The position numbers and the translations under genes were made by a program. A stretch of 64,000 bases of DNA from Linnemannia hyalina. Lineage: Eukaryota; Mortierellomycota; Mortierellomycetes; Mortierellales; Mortierellaceae. The number at the start of each line of letters is the position of its first letter. Within the stretch, counting starts at the first letter, position 1. The notes under the pieces were generated by a model, which saw nothing but the letters and a program-made list of their open reading frames with translations, did no database searches and was not told where the DNA came from. The stretch lies in NCBI GenBank assembly GCA_019671135.1, contig JAHRHY010000024.1:372001-436000 (forward strand). Reading direction: 5' to 3'. Shown in pieces: positions 35,107-47,726 of the stretch.

Positions 35107-36449
35107 ATGACTACCGCCGACGTCCCCCGCATCGTCCTCGGAGCAATGACATTCGGGCTCGACACCACCGATGCCGCAACATCCGCCATCAAAGTCCGCG
35201 GTCCTGCCGCCGTCGCCCCCTTCCTCACCACCTTCCACTCTCACGGTCACACCGAAGTCGACACTGCCCGCTTCTACGGCAGTGGCGATAGCGAAACCGT
35301 TCTCTCCCAAGTGCCCAACGCCCATTTGAAGATCTCGACAAAGATTTTCCCCTACGTGGCGGGGAGTCATAACCGCGAGAATTTGCCAAAGCAGTTTCGG
35401 GAAAGTTTGAAGGCATTGAATTTGAGCAAGGTGGATATCTTGTATTTGCATGCGCCGGATTATTCGGTTCCCTTTGAGGAGACGTTGAAGGCGATTGATG
35501 ATCTCCACAAGGAAGGGCTGTTTGATCGAGTAAGTTTCATTCGCATGAAGGGAGAAGGGCTGCTGCTCTGAGCGTTTGCCTGTCCTCTTCCGTTTTGATG
35601 CCACTGATGCCACTGATCCTCACGACTTCCTCTCTTCTCCTCCTATCGTCTCCAACCTGTTCAAACCTAATTAGTTCGGCGTGTCAAACTACCCAGCCTG
35701 GAACGTAGCACTCATGCACTCAATCTGCAAACAAAACGGTTACATCCTCCCAACAATCTACCAAGGACCCTACAACCCCATCGAGCGGAACGTCACATAC
35801 GAACTTCTTCCTTGCCTCAAACACCTCAACATTGGCTTTTACGCCTATAACCCCATCTGTGGAGGTGTCCTTTCGGGCAAGTACAAGTTTGATGCCGAGA
35901 CCCCGGAGGGGAGTCGGTACGATCCCAAGACTGCAGTTGGCAAGATGTAAGTTTTCTCTCTTTTCTTTCCTTTATTGTTTAGGAGGGATTGCTTGTTTTG
36001 TGTTGGACTTTTTTTTTTTTTCTCTCACGCGTGAATCATAGCCCTTTTTGTTTTTTCGCGTTTGTGCGTGGCCTGCGAACAGAAGTAGCTCTAAAATCTA
36101 ACCAACACCTCCTCTCCCCTTCCCCAGGGCCCGAGAAATGTACTGGAACAAAGCAACCTTCGAAGCCGTCGAATCCCTCACAAAGGTCGCAACAGCCCAT
36201 AATCTAACCCTTCTCGAAGCAACCCTCCGCTGGATGCGTCACCATTCCGGCCTCAACGCCAAGGACGGTATCTTGATTGGAGCATCAAAGGTCGAGCAGT
36301 TGGAGGAATCGTTGACGGAGCTGGAGAAGGGTCCCTTGCCGGAAGAGATGCTGAAAGCTTTTGATGACGCTTGGGAGCATGTAAAGTCCTTCATGAGACC
36401 TTATTTCTTTTCCGAGAACGTTACCCGACCCTCTTTCAAGAAGGATTAG
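35107..36449 (+). CDS. aldo-keto reductase, AKR7-like, array member 4
   Basis: Third intact member. Exons: 35107..35529, 35675..35946 and 36128..36449, giving 338 residues. The tetrad D52, Y57 (EVDTARFYGSGD), K79 (KISTKI) and H115 (YLHAPD) is complete, and [15 protein letters not shown] and GILIGASKVEQLEE are conserved. Intron positions match members 1 and 2. The C-terminus differs (MRPYFFSENVTRPSFKKD), which could affect substrate or dimer contacts. It ends only 196 bases from the convergent lipase gene. Confidence 0.9.
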
Positions 36450-36645
36450 GCGGCGCTACTCCTTTGTCCGTTCTTTTGTAACGCCAGTGCCCAAATACTG
36501 GCAGACACAATTAAAAAAAGAACCATGTTCTGTACATGGAGTAAAATGACGTATTGAATGCACATTTTTTTGTTCTCGTGTTTTTTTATTGTGTTCTGTA
36601 TCATAAGCAAAAAAGACATAACGGAATCCATGACAAAAAAAAAGA

Positions 36646-39600
36646 CTACTCCTCGGGAAAGACGGCAAGGGCGAGGCGCTCGACGCACTCTTCATAATTG
36701 GCAGGGTTATGGTCGGTGAACATGGACCGCGCAAACTGCAACTCGCCAAACCGATCCTCGACGTGATCGAATCGCCGCATCGAGACCTTGAACGCCTTCT
36801 GGGCGGTTACGGGCGTCACTGGTGCAGTCGCCTCCGTGGGACTCGCCCCTGGAGTAGGCGTCGAACTCCTGTAGCCGAACGGAGAGCTGGGTCGGAATCC
36901 ACTGGCATATGATGCAGCTGCCGAGAAGGCTGCCGAGGCCGAGAACGACTTTGCCATGGGTGTCGATCCTGGGTACTGTGGATCGGTGGTCATCGAGACC
37001 GATGCTGCCATGCTAGCTGCTGCTGCTGCCGCTGCAGACGACGGTTCAGGGTTAACGACCGTGGTGGCGGTGGATTCCAAGATGTAAACAGGTGTGGGCG
37101 GATACAGCTTGTCAGAGCTCATGTCGGCACGCATGGTCTTGATGAGCGACCACGACCAATCCCGATCCTCTGCTTCCTGAAGCTGCCACCGGTCGTATTC
37201 CGAGTACATGGGCATGCTCTGGGACCGTTTGGGCAAACCCTCTGACTTGGTCGGTTGTGTCCCAGGAGCTGCGGCTGATGTGTAGGTGGTCGACGCAACC
37301 CTGGCATCCTCTGCTGCCTGTCGCTCCGCATTGGCCTTATTGGATGAGGCGCCAATGATGAGTCGCTTCACAATATCCTCCACCACCGATCCCTCCTCAT
37401 GCAACGTCGTAGCCACATTCTTGAAGTCCCGCAAAAGTCCCAAGCTGAGGGTCGGGACAAGATCATACTGGTGGACAACCGTCGTAATCAATCCATTGCA
37501 GTACCTTGAAAGGGGTAGCGACATGACGCATGGTGGTCCAAAGGCGTAACAATGAATGGGGCGTCCAGCTGGGAGTCCTGATCCAGGAGAGGTCACAAAG
37601 GGCGTTGTGATCTCGGGGTATATAATGCGGTTCCTGATTTGTTTTGGGCTGGACTGGCCTCGACGCGAAGTAACCTCGCCTTCGCCGTCATCGCTAGAGT
37701 AGTCTTCCTCCTCCTCAACATACGCCTCAAAGTCGGCACTCTTCATCGACCAGAGCAGCGACAGGATCGCAGCCACGCCTCCTCCCAACGAATGTCCGCA
37801 CAGAACGAGTCCATAGTCGGGGTAGTCCTGAAGCGCCTTCTTGATGGTCTTGTAGACAGTCGACGTTTCCTGAGACAACAGGCGGGCAGAGGCATGCATT
37901 CCTGCGTGGACCTTGTACTTTGAGGGTGCAGGCTGACCGACTCTCTTTCCATATTTGACGGTAGGCATCACCAGGTCGTCGTAGTGGGCACAGAGATCCG
38001 TCAACACATCCGACAAGCCGAGAGTTCCGCGACATGTCAGGACCACACATTGAGCTCCATGGTCCAGGTTGATGTAGTGGACAAGCGAGTGCATCTTGGG
38101 CGCATGGAAGGTTCCTTTGGTGCCTGGGTCTGTGAACGACGACAAAAGAATCGAGTCCAGTGGTGTCGACGTGTGGGTTGCAAACGCATGGTGGTTGGGA
38201 TGATCTCCATAGGGCGAGTAGACCGAATCTCCAATGGTGCCGATACCAAGGATTCGCATAAAGTTATGTCCATAACTCGCCGACGCGTATCGCATAAACC
38301 GCTGAATGTTACGAACCAGATGGTCTCGAGGAAAGTTGGCGGGGTTGGGTTCCTGTGGCTCCTTGGGTGGGGGCGGTGGGCGCGAGTCTACATGGTCGTC
38401 CTCGTCACTACTGCCACCCTTCAATTCCACCAAAGTAGGACTGGAAGCTGGATTCCTGTCCGGCAAAGAGTTGTCCGAGTCGTTTCTGGATTCGTCCACC
38501 TCCGTGATGGTCAGCTGAGGGCCTGCATCCAAAACATTGTGTTCGCCGTTCTTGCCAAAGACTGAGGGTTTCGTCATCTTGGAAAAGAATGATCGTCCAA
38601 ATTTCTTTGTCGAGAGTCCATTCTTGAGCCCAAAGGTCCCTGATCCAAGCTTGGTGATGCCGTTCTTCTTCTCCAATGGGACGTCGTACAATGTAGCGTT
38701 CATCTCGACGGACGACATGGTCTCTGAAGACTTTGTCACCTCAATCCAATCCGTGTCGTCCTCAGACCAGTCCAACGAATCACGGGCTTCACTCGTTTTA
38801 ATCTCCCGTTCCTGCGTCCTGGACAATATAGTGCTGTCGGTGTCACCACCAATCTGGACCTTCTGGTTTTTTTTGAACTTCTTGGTCACTGTCGAGAACA
38901 TGAGCCGGAGGTTGTTGTTAGCTTGGCGGGCTCCCTCCGTTGCCAGAGACTCTGAAGGTCCAAAGGTATCACTGGCCGTTGCAGTGCTGTGACGAACGGT
39001 GCCATTAGGTGTTCCATGATTGCTGACAATCGATGTCGTGGCGTATTGGGTCAAGGTGGTGGCGACAGACGCGATAGAAGAGACTGAACCTCTCCGGGAC
39101 CGTGTAGTGATGGCCAGTGATGAGCTGGCTGCGCGGGAGGAACTGGCGGTTTCAATCGATGATGGGTAGTGTCCTTGTCGCTGCAGTGATGACGATGGCT
39201 CCTTGTCGTGTATTGGTGGCAATGGTTTTCCGAGTTTTGAAAGGTCAGCTCCTGGGCGGACAAAAGTCTGTGTAGTTGTTGTGGTCAGAGTAGTTGTTGT
39301 TGTGACTTGAAGAATATCGGCGCTGAGGACGCGTTCAATCTGGGTGGTTGTCATATCTTGGGTCAAGTCGTCAGGGTCCGTGACAAGAGCGTGTGAGAGG
39401 TCCTCCAAGAGCTCGCCCGAGTTTTCATCCTCGTCGTCGTCCTGCCTCCGTTGAATGGTTGCCAGCTGTGTCGAATCGTCTATTCCAAGTCGCTTGGGTC
39501 TTGTCACAACGACACCCTCGTATACCAGCATTGTTCTAACTGATTTTTGAGTTTGTTTGTGGGTGGCGGCTTGAAGACAGGCAAAGACGGTGATGGCTTT

Positions 39601-42138
39601 GGTAATGGATGCGAGTACTGCCATCTTTCCTGCTTGTGTAATAGCAAAATCCTGATCCTCGTATACCTCCTTTTTGACCAACCCCACCACTGCGGCCAGA
39701 GCCTTTGACGTCTCGGTCGAACCAAAAAGCCCATCAACAACACGAACAGATTCCTCCGCAGTCTGATATCAATTGAATAAGATAATTGCAATGTTAATTT
39801 TCAAGTGCCTTGGAAAATTTGTTGGCGGACCATATCCAAGCAAAAGTATACATGGGAGATAAAGCAGGCAATGTAGTGGAGATTCTCCGAGGAGTAGATG
39901 TGGTAATCATATTAAATGGGAACCCTTTGTCCGAATGGTTACAGGTACAAAAAGCACATGTTGAGAGCAATAATAGCAGAGTGAACACCAATTATTTGAC
40001 CGGGCAGGGTTACACTCGCCTGGTATGAGTTTACCTCCAGGCAGTTTATCTCACTGTCGTCATCCACTCTTCCACGAATTATTTGCGTGATGCCCATACT
40101 GCCTGACTTGCTCTCTTCTCTGTTCATCCCCATAAGATAATCATATCCTACTTGACACATTGTCAACAATACCATGCTCCGTTGAATTATCACCCCCCAC
40201 TTTTTCAAGACTAGGATCATATGTCTTTTTTTTGATTTACACAGCCAACACCGACGCCACATTCAAATGCGTTAGACTCTTGGGGTGAGATCATCCGATC
40301 GCCTTTTTGTATTACTCGTCTCCACGCTGCACACGAACTAGCCCTTATGTATTTGTCACCGATTGTATCTCGTGTTAATCACAATCAATAAACGAGCTGG
40401 TGGGATAGACCGAAAAGTGGAGGATGTGAAATTGTGATTGACCTTTACATTGTCTGTCCTTTGCACATGCCTACGCCTGTGCCTGTGCCCTTGCGCTGGA
40501 GGGGTCGAAAGAAGGGGGATGATGACCCTAGGTTTACATTCAACGCTTGCTTTGTTGTCCCTGAGAACACGCTGCCTGTGACGATGACAATGCAAAGTGC
40601 CCAAGGTAGCAAGACATGTCGATAGTAGGTCTGCCCCTTTTTTTCCCGCCCCTTCTCTCATGAGTGTGCTCTTTATCACTGTCATTGTTGGATGATTCTT
40701 CAAGCCTCCTAAATCACGCTCCTCTTTCAACTTGGCCCAGGCACACGTACAAGGGGAGGGACGTGGAAGGAGGGCAGGGAAACGTCAAAGAAAGGGGTCC
40801 ATTGTTATTCATAAACACACAAACAGACCATCCCACTCTACTTTCACATCTCCACGCATCAACATCCCCCACAGTTCTGTTTGCATCCTTTAGGGTTTCC
40901 ACATTTCAGTTTGCCTATTATTCTCCTTGTCATTATTCCTCTCTCTTGGGGGATTTAGCTTAGCTGGGTGCCTGTCCTGCATGCAGCAGCGTCTTTGGCG
41001 TGCATTGATCGACCTCCATTCCCAATTAGCTGTTGCTTTGTAGCATCCGTCCCCAACAATTTGCGACATATTTTTGTGTCGACATTCAAGTGAACGGGGG
41101 GAGAGACAGATAAATATCCAACAAAGGGCAAACAATAAAAAGGTTGGGTCGAGGTAGGTTAAAGGTTCGGAGAAATAGGAATGTGGAGAAGTGAAAAAAT
41201 TGTGACAAAAGTAAAGGCCGCCGATGAAGAGATAGATGAGGATAAGGATGAAGGAGTAGACATGGGATGGGGGTGAATGTTAGACTTACTCTGATGCCGG
41301 CAGTGAGGGTGTTAGAGACGAGCTGGAGTCCTGAGATGGCAAAGAGTTCTGTTAGTGTGAAGGAGTGGTGGATCACGTACACACCTAGCGAAGTGTACTT
41401 GTCGAGTAGCATCGTGAAAGCATCACTATTATATCAATAGTCCAGAGGGAACAGAGTTGGTCAGTCATTCAGTCAGGCGACTGCTACTCAATGTTCAAGG
41501 TAGCAATACAAAAACAGAAATAAACATTGCATAACAAAGCAACAACAATGACAATACTGAATCATGGCACACAAACAAAGCAAGCAAAGTCGAATTGATG
41601 CTTGACATGATCGAGGTGCAACCGCGGTCATCACATAGGCAAAAGATAAAACACTTACTTGGGACCTGCAGACCCCTTGAGAACATTGAGGATCTTGGCA
41701 GTCGATACGGCAGCGAGGAGAGAGCGGCGACTGATACCAAGGGTGGCGCTGGTGCCATGTTGTAATGTCTCCAGTAAAGCCTTTATAAGTTTAAAAAAAA
41801 AAGTTAGCTCTTGTACCCGAAAATGATATCAGAGTCTCATTTGTTTGTCCCTCTTGGGCACCAGAGGAGAACAGAAAAGTGTGCCCCAGACAGGGGCGCC
41901 GGCCTGGTTGGTCAGGTAGCTTATTAGTCTCACACCCCTTCCTCCTCTTGGCTCACTTGGTGCACTACAACACTCGCACTTTTTCTTTCTCTCGGTGTAA
42001 TGTCACTCATTCGTGTTATGAGTCAAGACTTGCCTCGACTATGATAGCTGCTGTCCGCAGTGACACTCGTGCTCCCAGACTGACGGTGGAGATGAGTGTC
42101 GCAATTGACTGGGGCAAGAATGGTACCGAGACTTCCAT
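36646..42138 (-). CDS. class 3 lipase, sn-1 diacylglycerol lipase-like
   Basis: Predicted serine hydrolase releasing acyl chains from diacylglycerol or related lipids. Exons: 42138..42034, 41780..41659, 41425..41290 and 39762..36646, giving about 1159 residues. The lipase core is near residues 600 to 900: oxyanion-side CVVLTCRGTLGLSDVLTDL, nucleophile motif GHSLGGGVAAILSLLWSM (about 777..794), then CYAFGPPCVMSLPLSRY and HQYDLVPTLSLG (likely catalytic Asp). Long Ser/Thr-rich, presumably disordered stretches lie before the core and at the C-terminus. The first ~200 residues are hydrophobic/amphipathic and could associate with membrane. Intron 1 has a GC donor (GAG|GCAAGT at 42033). Intron 3 is 1.5 kb, far longer than any other here. 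The upstream exon chain is my reconstruction; phases agree throughout. Confidence 0.87.
39763..41289 (-). other. unusually long intron of the lipase gene
   Basis: Sequence between exons 3 and 4, phase 0 on both sides (donor GTAAGT at 41289, acceptor ATATCAG at 39763). It holds a few short open frames, including one on the plus strand at 39810..40028 (contains DKAGNVVEILRGVDVVIILN), none of which I recognise. It may contain an old insertion or a small nested gene. Confidence 0.5.
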
Positions 42139-43814
42139 TATTCTTCTGGTTTTGTTAGGCGTGCAGTTGTCGTTATGGTTTATGTAAGCTGGTTGTCGTC
42201 GGGGTTGTTGCAGTTGTAAAGGAGAAGGCTGTTGGTGGCACTTGTAGTAATGGTAGCGGTAGTGGCGTTGAGTGAGTGAAAAGCGTGAATGCGAAAGTTA
42301 ATTGGAGAGAGTGAGTGGAGAGAGGAGGGATTTCGTTGGGGCAAACAACAATGAGAAGGAAAAAAGGGTCCGAGGGAATGAAGTGAGAAGGAAGGTGTGC
42401 ATAAAAGGAAGGAGGAGGTGGGTTGTACCGTTTTATGTGGGTGGAAATAAAAAAAAAAAAAAAGAGGTGCAGGTGCAGCAGTCAGCCAGGGGGTGAATAG
42501 AAGGAAGGGATGTAGTGATAATGTTGATGGCGCGAGAGTAGAGAAATGGATATGGATGAGAAAGGGATGGATAGGAGGAAGGGATAAGAGTAAGAGAGAG
42601 GAAGAGGAGAAAAAGAGAACGAGGCAAAGATTGTGGTGGATTATTTTTTTTGGGGGTTTATGACCCAAGAACGGTGTGGATGGATCATCATCCTTGTTAG
42701 TCTTCTTTTTTCTATTCTTTTTATTTTTCTTTTTCTTTTTCTTTTTTTGTGACACCACTCACAATTGTGAGGAGGAAAAAAAGGGGATCGATCAATCAAA
42801 CTCTCATCGAGCTTCGTCTTTTGCCATGAACAGAGTTCTCGCTCGTGTGTCTCCCCTCTTCCTTGTTGCCCTGTTTATTAATGGACTGGACCGGGGCACA
42901 ACGCAAAGAAGAGAAGGAAACCCTGAAATCTTGTTCACTCTCTTTGCCAGCCTACCCATCTAGTTTTGACAATTTTTTTGGGGGTATTCAACAACGGGAA
43001 AAAACGTTCAAAAACGTCGAGGCACGGCATGGCATGGCATGGCATGACATGGCATGGACGTGGCATGGCACATATATAATAAACAGCAGTTTGAACACAA
43101 AGGGGCAATGCAGGCAATGCAGAGAACGAAAGGAGGGAAGAGGGAAGAGAAGACAGACAAGGCAATAGTTGGATGCTGGGAAGAAGAGCAATCCGGGGAC
43201 CCTCGTCCGTTGTGCACAATCTGTGTCTTTCACTAATTGTTCATGGGATGGTATGGGACGGGAAGAAGGTGCGTCCCAGGTGTTTGTCTGCTTCGCTTTG
43301 ATTGAGTCATCATCATGATGATACATTTGAACGAAGCCAGCTAGCAGGGGAATGATGCCCATATTGTATGTCCAAATAAAGTGCTGAGGGAGTACCAGTG
43401 CGTTCAAGGTGTGCACTGTAGAGTGCTGTATGTGGGTGAGTCTGTGCCTGGCTCTGATACATGAGCCTGAATGGTCGATGCCAAGCCATCGCCAGCACCA
43501 GTAGCAACAGACGTGGACTGAATCCCACGTTTGAGTTTGTGAGTTTGATTTGACCTCTCACCCTTCAAAAAAAAAAAAAAAGACGTCACCTGCTCAATCG
43601 CTAGATGGGCTTTTGCGCCTCGCTTTGATTTTTGACGAGTTCACGTTGTCCACTTTTTTTACTTTCTTTTCATTCCTCTGACCAACTTCACTCTCTCTCC
43701 CGTTAAGGCGTCCTCACCCACCCGCTTACCAACACGCACATCTGAACCAAGCAGGGAAGCACCCCACCACTCCCACCTCAACTTCAAGTCAACAGCAACA
43801 ACAGCAATCGTACC
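42139..43814. other. intergenic region between divergent lipase and VPS4 genes
   Basis: No gene. Low-complexity purine and pyrimidine tracts (42300..42760), a tandem GGCAT repeat (about 43027..43071) and a poly-A run (43567..43581). Confidence 0.45.
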
Positions 43815-45880
43815 ATGGCCGACTTTCTCACTGTAAGGAATCCATATACATCCTCATCCTTGGGCTTGGCAAAAAGGGCGATTGGATTATGAAACGCAGC
43901 GACAATCACAAAGGACACACTTCAAGGCAGCATGGAGTTGACACCAACAGGAACGACATACATTGGCTAGAAACTCTCACACTTTGCTAATCCCTAACAC
44001 TGGTTCTTGTTTTGACTTGGGACCCTTCATTGACATAGCGTGCGGTCGAGACAGTCAGGAAGGCGACAGAGGAGGATACCAAAGGTCACTTGGAGGAAGC
44101 CCTGCCACTCTACCAATCTGCTCTCGAGTACTTTCTGACAGCCCTCAAATGTACGAGCGACCCGTCGTTTTTTTGTTTACGTTTTATCATTGTTGCTGTT
44201 TGTTGTTCACAAGGTCATGATCTCCTCTCCCCTTCTCACCCTACAAAACACCCCTGAACAAAATAAGCTTACCATGTCCTTGCTTGTACACAATAATAGA
44301 TGAGAAGAACGAGCGTGTCAGGGATACCGTAAGGAAAAAGGTGATTGAATACATGGCCAGAGCCGAAAAGATCAAGGAGCATCTCGCCAAGCTGGAAGAA
44401 AAACCCAAGAAGAAGGCCATGGCCGCATCATCCAACGGCGGCGGCGGCAAAGGAAGCAAGTACGTTATTCTCCTCCTTTGTCGAATTGCCTCCTTTCCCC
44501 ATATATTATCGCTTTTGTTTTTTCTCATCTTGGCTGTATTATGACAGATATGTACAAAGGTGAACTAAGCAGTGGATACGCTTTCTTCTATTGACTTGCA
44601 GGAAGAAGGACAGCGATGATGATGACGAGGATGATGCGGATACAAAAAAGTTGAAGGGTGCGTTGACATCGGCGATTTTGACCGAGAAGCCCAACATCAA
44701 GTGGTCGGATGTCGCAGGATTGGATGCCGCAAAGGAGTCTCTCAAGGAAGCTGTCATCCTCCCCATCAAGTTCCCCCACCTCTTCACAGGTATGCAGCAC
44801 AATGGGATTTTTGCGAGTCATGCTTGCTGGACAATGCATGGTGTGGTGATTCTGCGTGGCGTTGATGACCATTTTTACATTGGAATGTGGTTTAGTTGGC
44901 TAAGCAAAATTTTTGTTCACATCCTGACCCTCATAGGAAACCGTGTCCCCTGGAAGGGAATCTTGTTGTATGGACCTCCAGGAACAGGAAAGTCGTTTTT
45001 GGCAAAGGCAGTTGCAACAGAGGCCAACTCGACCTTCTTCTCAGTCTCGTCTTCAGATTTGGTCTCAAAATGGATGGGAGAGTCTGAGCGGTTGGTCAAG
45101 CAGCTGTTCCAGATGGCAAGAGAGAGCAAGCCGGCCATTATCTTTATCGATGAGGTCGATTCATTGTGCGGAACTCGTGGAGAGGGTGATTCAGAAGCCT
45201 CGCGTCGTGTCAAGACCGAGTTCCTGGTTCAGATGAACGGAGTTGGTAACGACATGGATGGAGTTTTGGTTCTCGGTGCCACGAATATCCCCTGGCAGCT
45301 CGACGCTGCCATTCGTCGACGGTATGTCCCCTTCGCAATGTCCTCAACATTTATCTCGTCGTATTTGTTTCTATGCACTATTGCAAACGCTGACACCCCA
45401 CTCTTTATTGGTGTAAATAGATTCGAAAAGAGAATTTTCATTCCGCTGCCAGAGCCACATGCCAGGTCCAGGATGTTTGAGCTGAATGTGGGCACGACGC
45501 CTTGTGTGATGACTTCTCAGGACTATCAGTACCTCGGTCAGATCACGGAGGGCTATTCTGGATCGGATATTGCGATTGCAGTACGAGATGCGTTGATGAT
45601 GCCTATCCGTAAAGTCCAGGCGAGTACACATTTCAAGTGGGTGGATGCCCCCTCTCGAGCAGATCCGGCGGTGATGACCAAACATTTGACGCCATGCTCA
45701 CCGGGAGACCCAGCAGCACTGGAGATGAGCTGGGAGGATGTTGAGGGTGATCAGTTGCTGGAGCCCGCATTGGGCATGCAGGACTTTTTGAAGGCCGTCA
45801 AGTCTGTCCGGCCCACCGTTAGTGCGGACGACGTGGTTGAGCATACAAAGTTCACACTGGAGTTTGGAAGTGAAGGATAG
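43815..45880 (+). CDS. VPS4: vacuolar sorting AAA ATPase Vps4
   Basis: AAA ATPase that disassembles ESCRT-III filaments in multivesicular-body formation, cytokinesis and membrane repair. Six exons: 43815..43832, 44039..44150, 44300..44459, 44602..44789, 44937..45321 and 45421..45880, giving 440 residues (yeast Vps4: 437). The N-terminal MIT domain (about 1..80, [21 protein letters not shown]) binds ESCRT-III tails, and a charged linker follows. Walker A is GPPGTGKS at about 172..179 and Walker [11 protein letters not shown] around 228..237. The second region of homology with arginine fingers is [16 protein letters not shown], and the C-terminal helix ends FTLEFGSEG. Introns 4 (147 bases) and 5 (99 bases) are multiples of three without stops, so a continuous frame covers 44591..45880; homology shows both must be removed. 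Confidence 0.96.
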
Positions 45881-46110
45881 ACGGTATGGCCAAGCTTTGT
45901 GGAGGAGTACTACAGGTGCGCGTTGGGGATCAATGGGATCAGGGTTATGGGACGCTGACCGGTGTAATAAATTATCACTTCCTTTCGACTCTCTTTTGTT
46001 TTCGCTCCTTTCACTTCTCCCACATACGACACCAAAAACCATTACTATCCGGAACACAAATAACGAACATTCACTCACAACATCAGTACCTCCGTCTCTA
46101 CAGCAAGCAC
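45881..46110. other. VPS4 3' region
   Basis: Non-coding; the likely polyadenylation region of VPS4 and the leader of the first Crinkler-like fragment. Confidence 0.4.
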
Positions 46111-46430
46111 ATCAATAGCTTGTCCCTTACCTTCGCTATCTAGGACGGTGAAACACCAACTCAAGCCTTTCGACATCGAGTCCCCCGAGACTCTCGGCCA
46201 CCTCAAGAGCATCATCATCAAACACGAGAACCCGCGCTATCTACGCGACGTCGATGCCTGAAACCAACGAATCTGGTGGGTGTCTATTCTCATGCCCCAG
46301 CACTCACAGGCAAATGGTATGAGGGAGTCAGTTGCTCTGGATGATCCGCAAACGAAGATGTTACTGGGTTCGGCTTACAAGCTTGTGGATTTTTTTAGAA
46401 CCAACTCTCCCGAGATGGTCATTCATCCGT
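46111..46430 (+). pseudogene. Crinkler N-terminal-like domain, copy 1 (dead)
   Basis: Recognisable by order of elements: LSLTFAI, DGETPTQAF, then FDIESPETLGHLKSIIIKH, RYLRDVDA, IWWVSILMP and DFFRTNSPEMVIH. The aligned start codon is ATC (46111..46113) instead of ATG, a TAG follows the seventh family residue, a frameshift separates AF from FDIES, and a TGA sits at 46259..46261. It cannot be translated as one protein. First of five same-strand copies. Confidence 0.65.
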
Positions 46431-46583
46431 TCATCTCTTTTTTTCTTGCTTCTCTCTCCTTTTGTAGCCTAAAGCGCCAGACTTGGTTGCCACTCTATCA
46501 CTCTTTTACATCTGAGTACAACGACACTCCAATGAACAATCAGGGGCAGTAACGAACAGCCGCGACAATAAAGGGGTAGAGAA

Positions 46584-47131
46584 ATGCAATCCAACAAAAC
46601 AACGCACTCACTGCCCACCACGCTAATCAGCACCAACAAAAAAAAAACACATGCCAGACAACATCTACACGTCCTCTTCGAATACGAGCGTGTCACCTGC
46701 GCCTTCCCCATCGACATTGACCCACCCAAGACCATCGACCACCTGGATCAACTTATAAAGGACGCAAACCCCAGCAGTCTGCGGGACCTCGATGCTCGAC
46801 TGATCGAACTCTGGCGAGTCTCGATCCTCATATCCAATCGCCCAGATACTATGGAGGAACCGGTGGCGCTGGATGATCTGCCAAAGAAGATGTTGCTGGG
46901 TCCTGCTCTAACTGTCGCGGAAGCGTTGGGGGTTAATAATTTGACTGAGAAGACTATCCGTGTCACTGTGCAGCGAGGTACGTTCTTGTCTTTGATCTGA
47001 CGCCATGGCAATCAGGGACTAATGGTCGTCGTCATCGCCATCTCTTTCTCTCTCTCATTGTAGATAAGGCCTCGCAGCACAGAATATATACTCTCTTCAC
47101 AACTTTCCCCCACTCTCGTTGCAAATTATAA
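46584..47131 (+). pseudogene. Crinkler N-terminal-like domain, copy 2 (frameshifted start)
   Basis: The domain body is intact: CAFPIDIDPPKTIDHLDQLI, then SLRDLDARLIELWRVSILI and KTIRVTVQRG. By comparison with copy 4 the native ATG is at 46651 (MPDNIYT...), but one base is missing about 20 bases later, so that start leads out of frame. An open frame from an upstream ATG at 46584 does reach the domain and might rescue it with a different N-terminus. Possible splicing: exon 46584..46977 (donor GTACGT), exon 47064..47131 ending in a stop soon after, with no effector domain. Pseudogene is more likely, but expression from 46584 is conceivable. Confidence 0.55.
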
Positions 47132-47398
47132 CTGGACTCCCGGCAACCAACAGGAACAACAGATAGCACTTCATTGCTGCCCACTCACCGACCATGTACG
47201 CCCTTTCTTTGCGAATAAAAAAAAAACAGAGTCGAAAAAAAATGCAAAGAAACAGTGGCGTGGTGCGCTCTCATGCTCGTTGAAAAGGACATTTGATCAC
47301 TTTCATATCTTGCCACTTTTCATCTTCTCTTTCTTCTTGTCTCATTTCCCTCCTCTCCCAAAACAGCACATGCACAAACAGCAAATAAAAACTCAAGC

Positions 47399-47726
47399 AT
47401 GTCGGGCAGGATCTTGACCCTCTTCGTTATAGGCGCCGGCGACATAACCGCAGACGCCTTTCCTCTGGATATCGAAGCCTCCAAGACCGTCGATCACCTC
47501 AAGGACCTTCGTCCTCACCAAGAACCCACTCACTCTGCGCTACATCAACCCTCGCCAACTCCGACTCTGCGCGTGTCGATCCCCCATCCCGAGTATTCTG
47601 GACTTTGACCACGTCGTGCATCCGGATGGGCAGAAGGGGGAGTATTGTTCTACTGAGCCCGGATCAGGAGTTTAGTGACGTGTATGGATCGGCTCCGCTC
47701 AAGACAGCTGTGCATGAGAGAGTAGG
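47399..47726 (+). pseudogene. Crinkler N-terminal-like domain, copy 3 (frameshifted)
   Basis: Good start MSGRILTLFVIGAGDI and ADAFPLDIEASKTVDHLKDL. The next family block (NPLTLRYINPRQLRL) is in another frame, and the original frame resumes with RVSIPHPEYSGL before a stop at 47606..47608. Two compensating indels damaged the middle; the C-terminal part of the domain is not recoverable in frame. Confidence 0.6.

Noticed and set aside
40949..41035. tRNA-Ala-like sequence GGGGGATTTAGCTTAGCTGG with a matching ATTCCC 3' end
   Set aside because: Acceptor ends pair, but no proper anticodon stem or T-arm can be drawn; at best an old relic inside the lipase intron.
42180..42758. 192-residue minus-strand ORF with lysine, phenylalanine and proline runs
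   Set aside because: Simple-sequence artefact in the lipase-VPS4 intergenic region.
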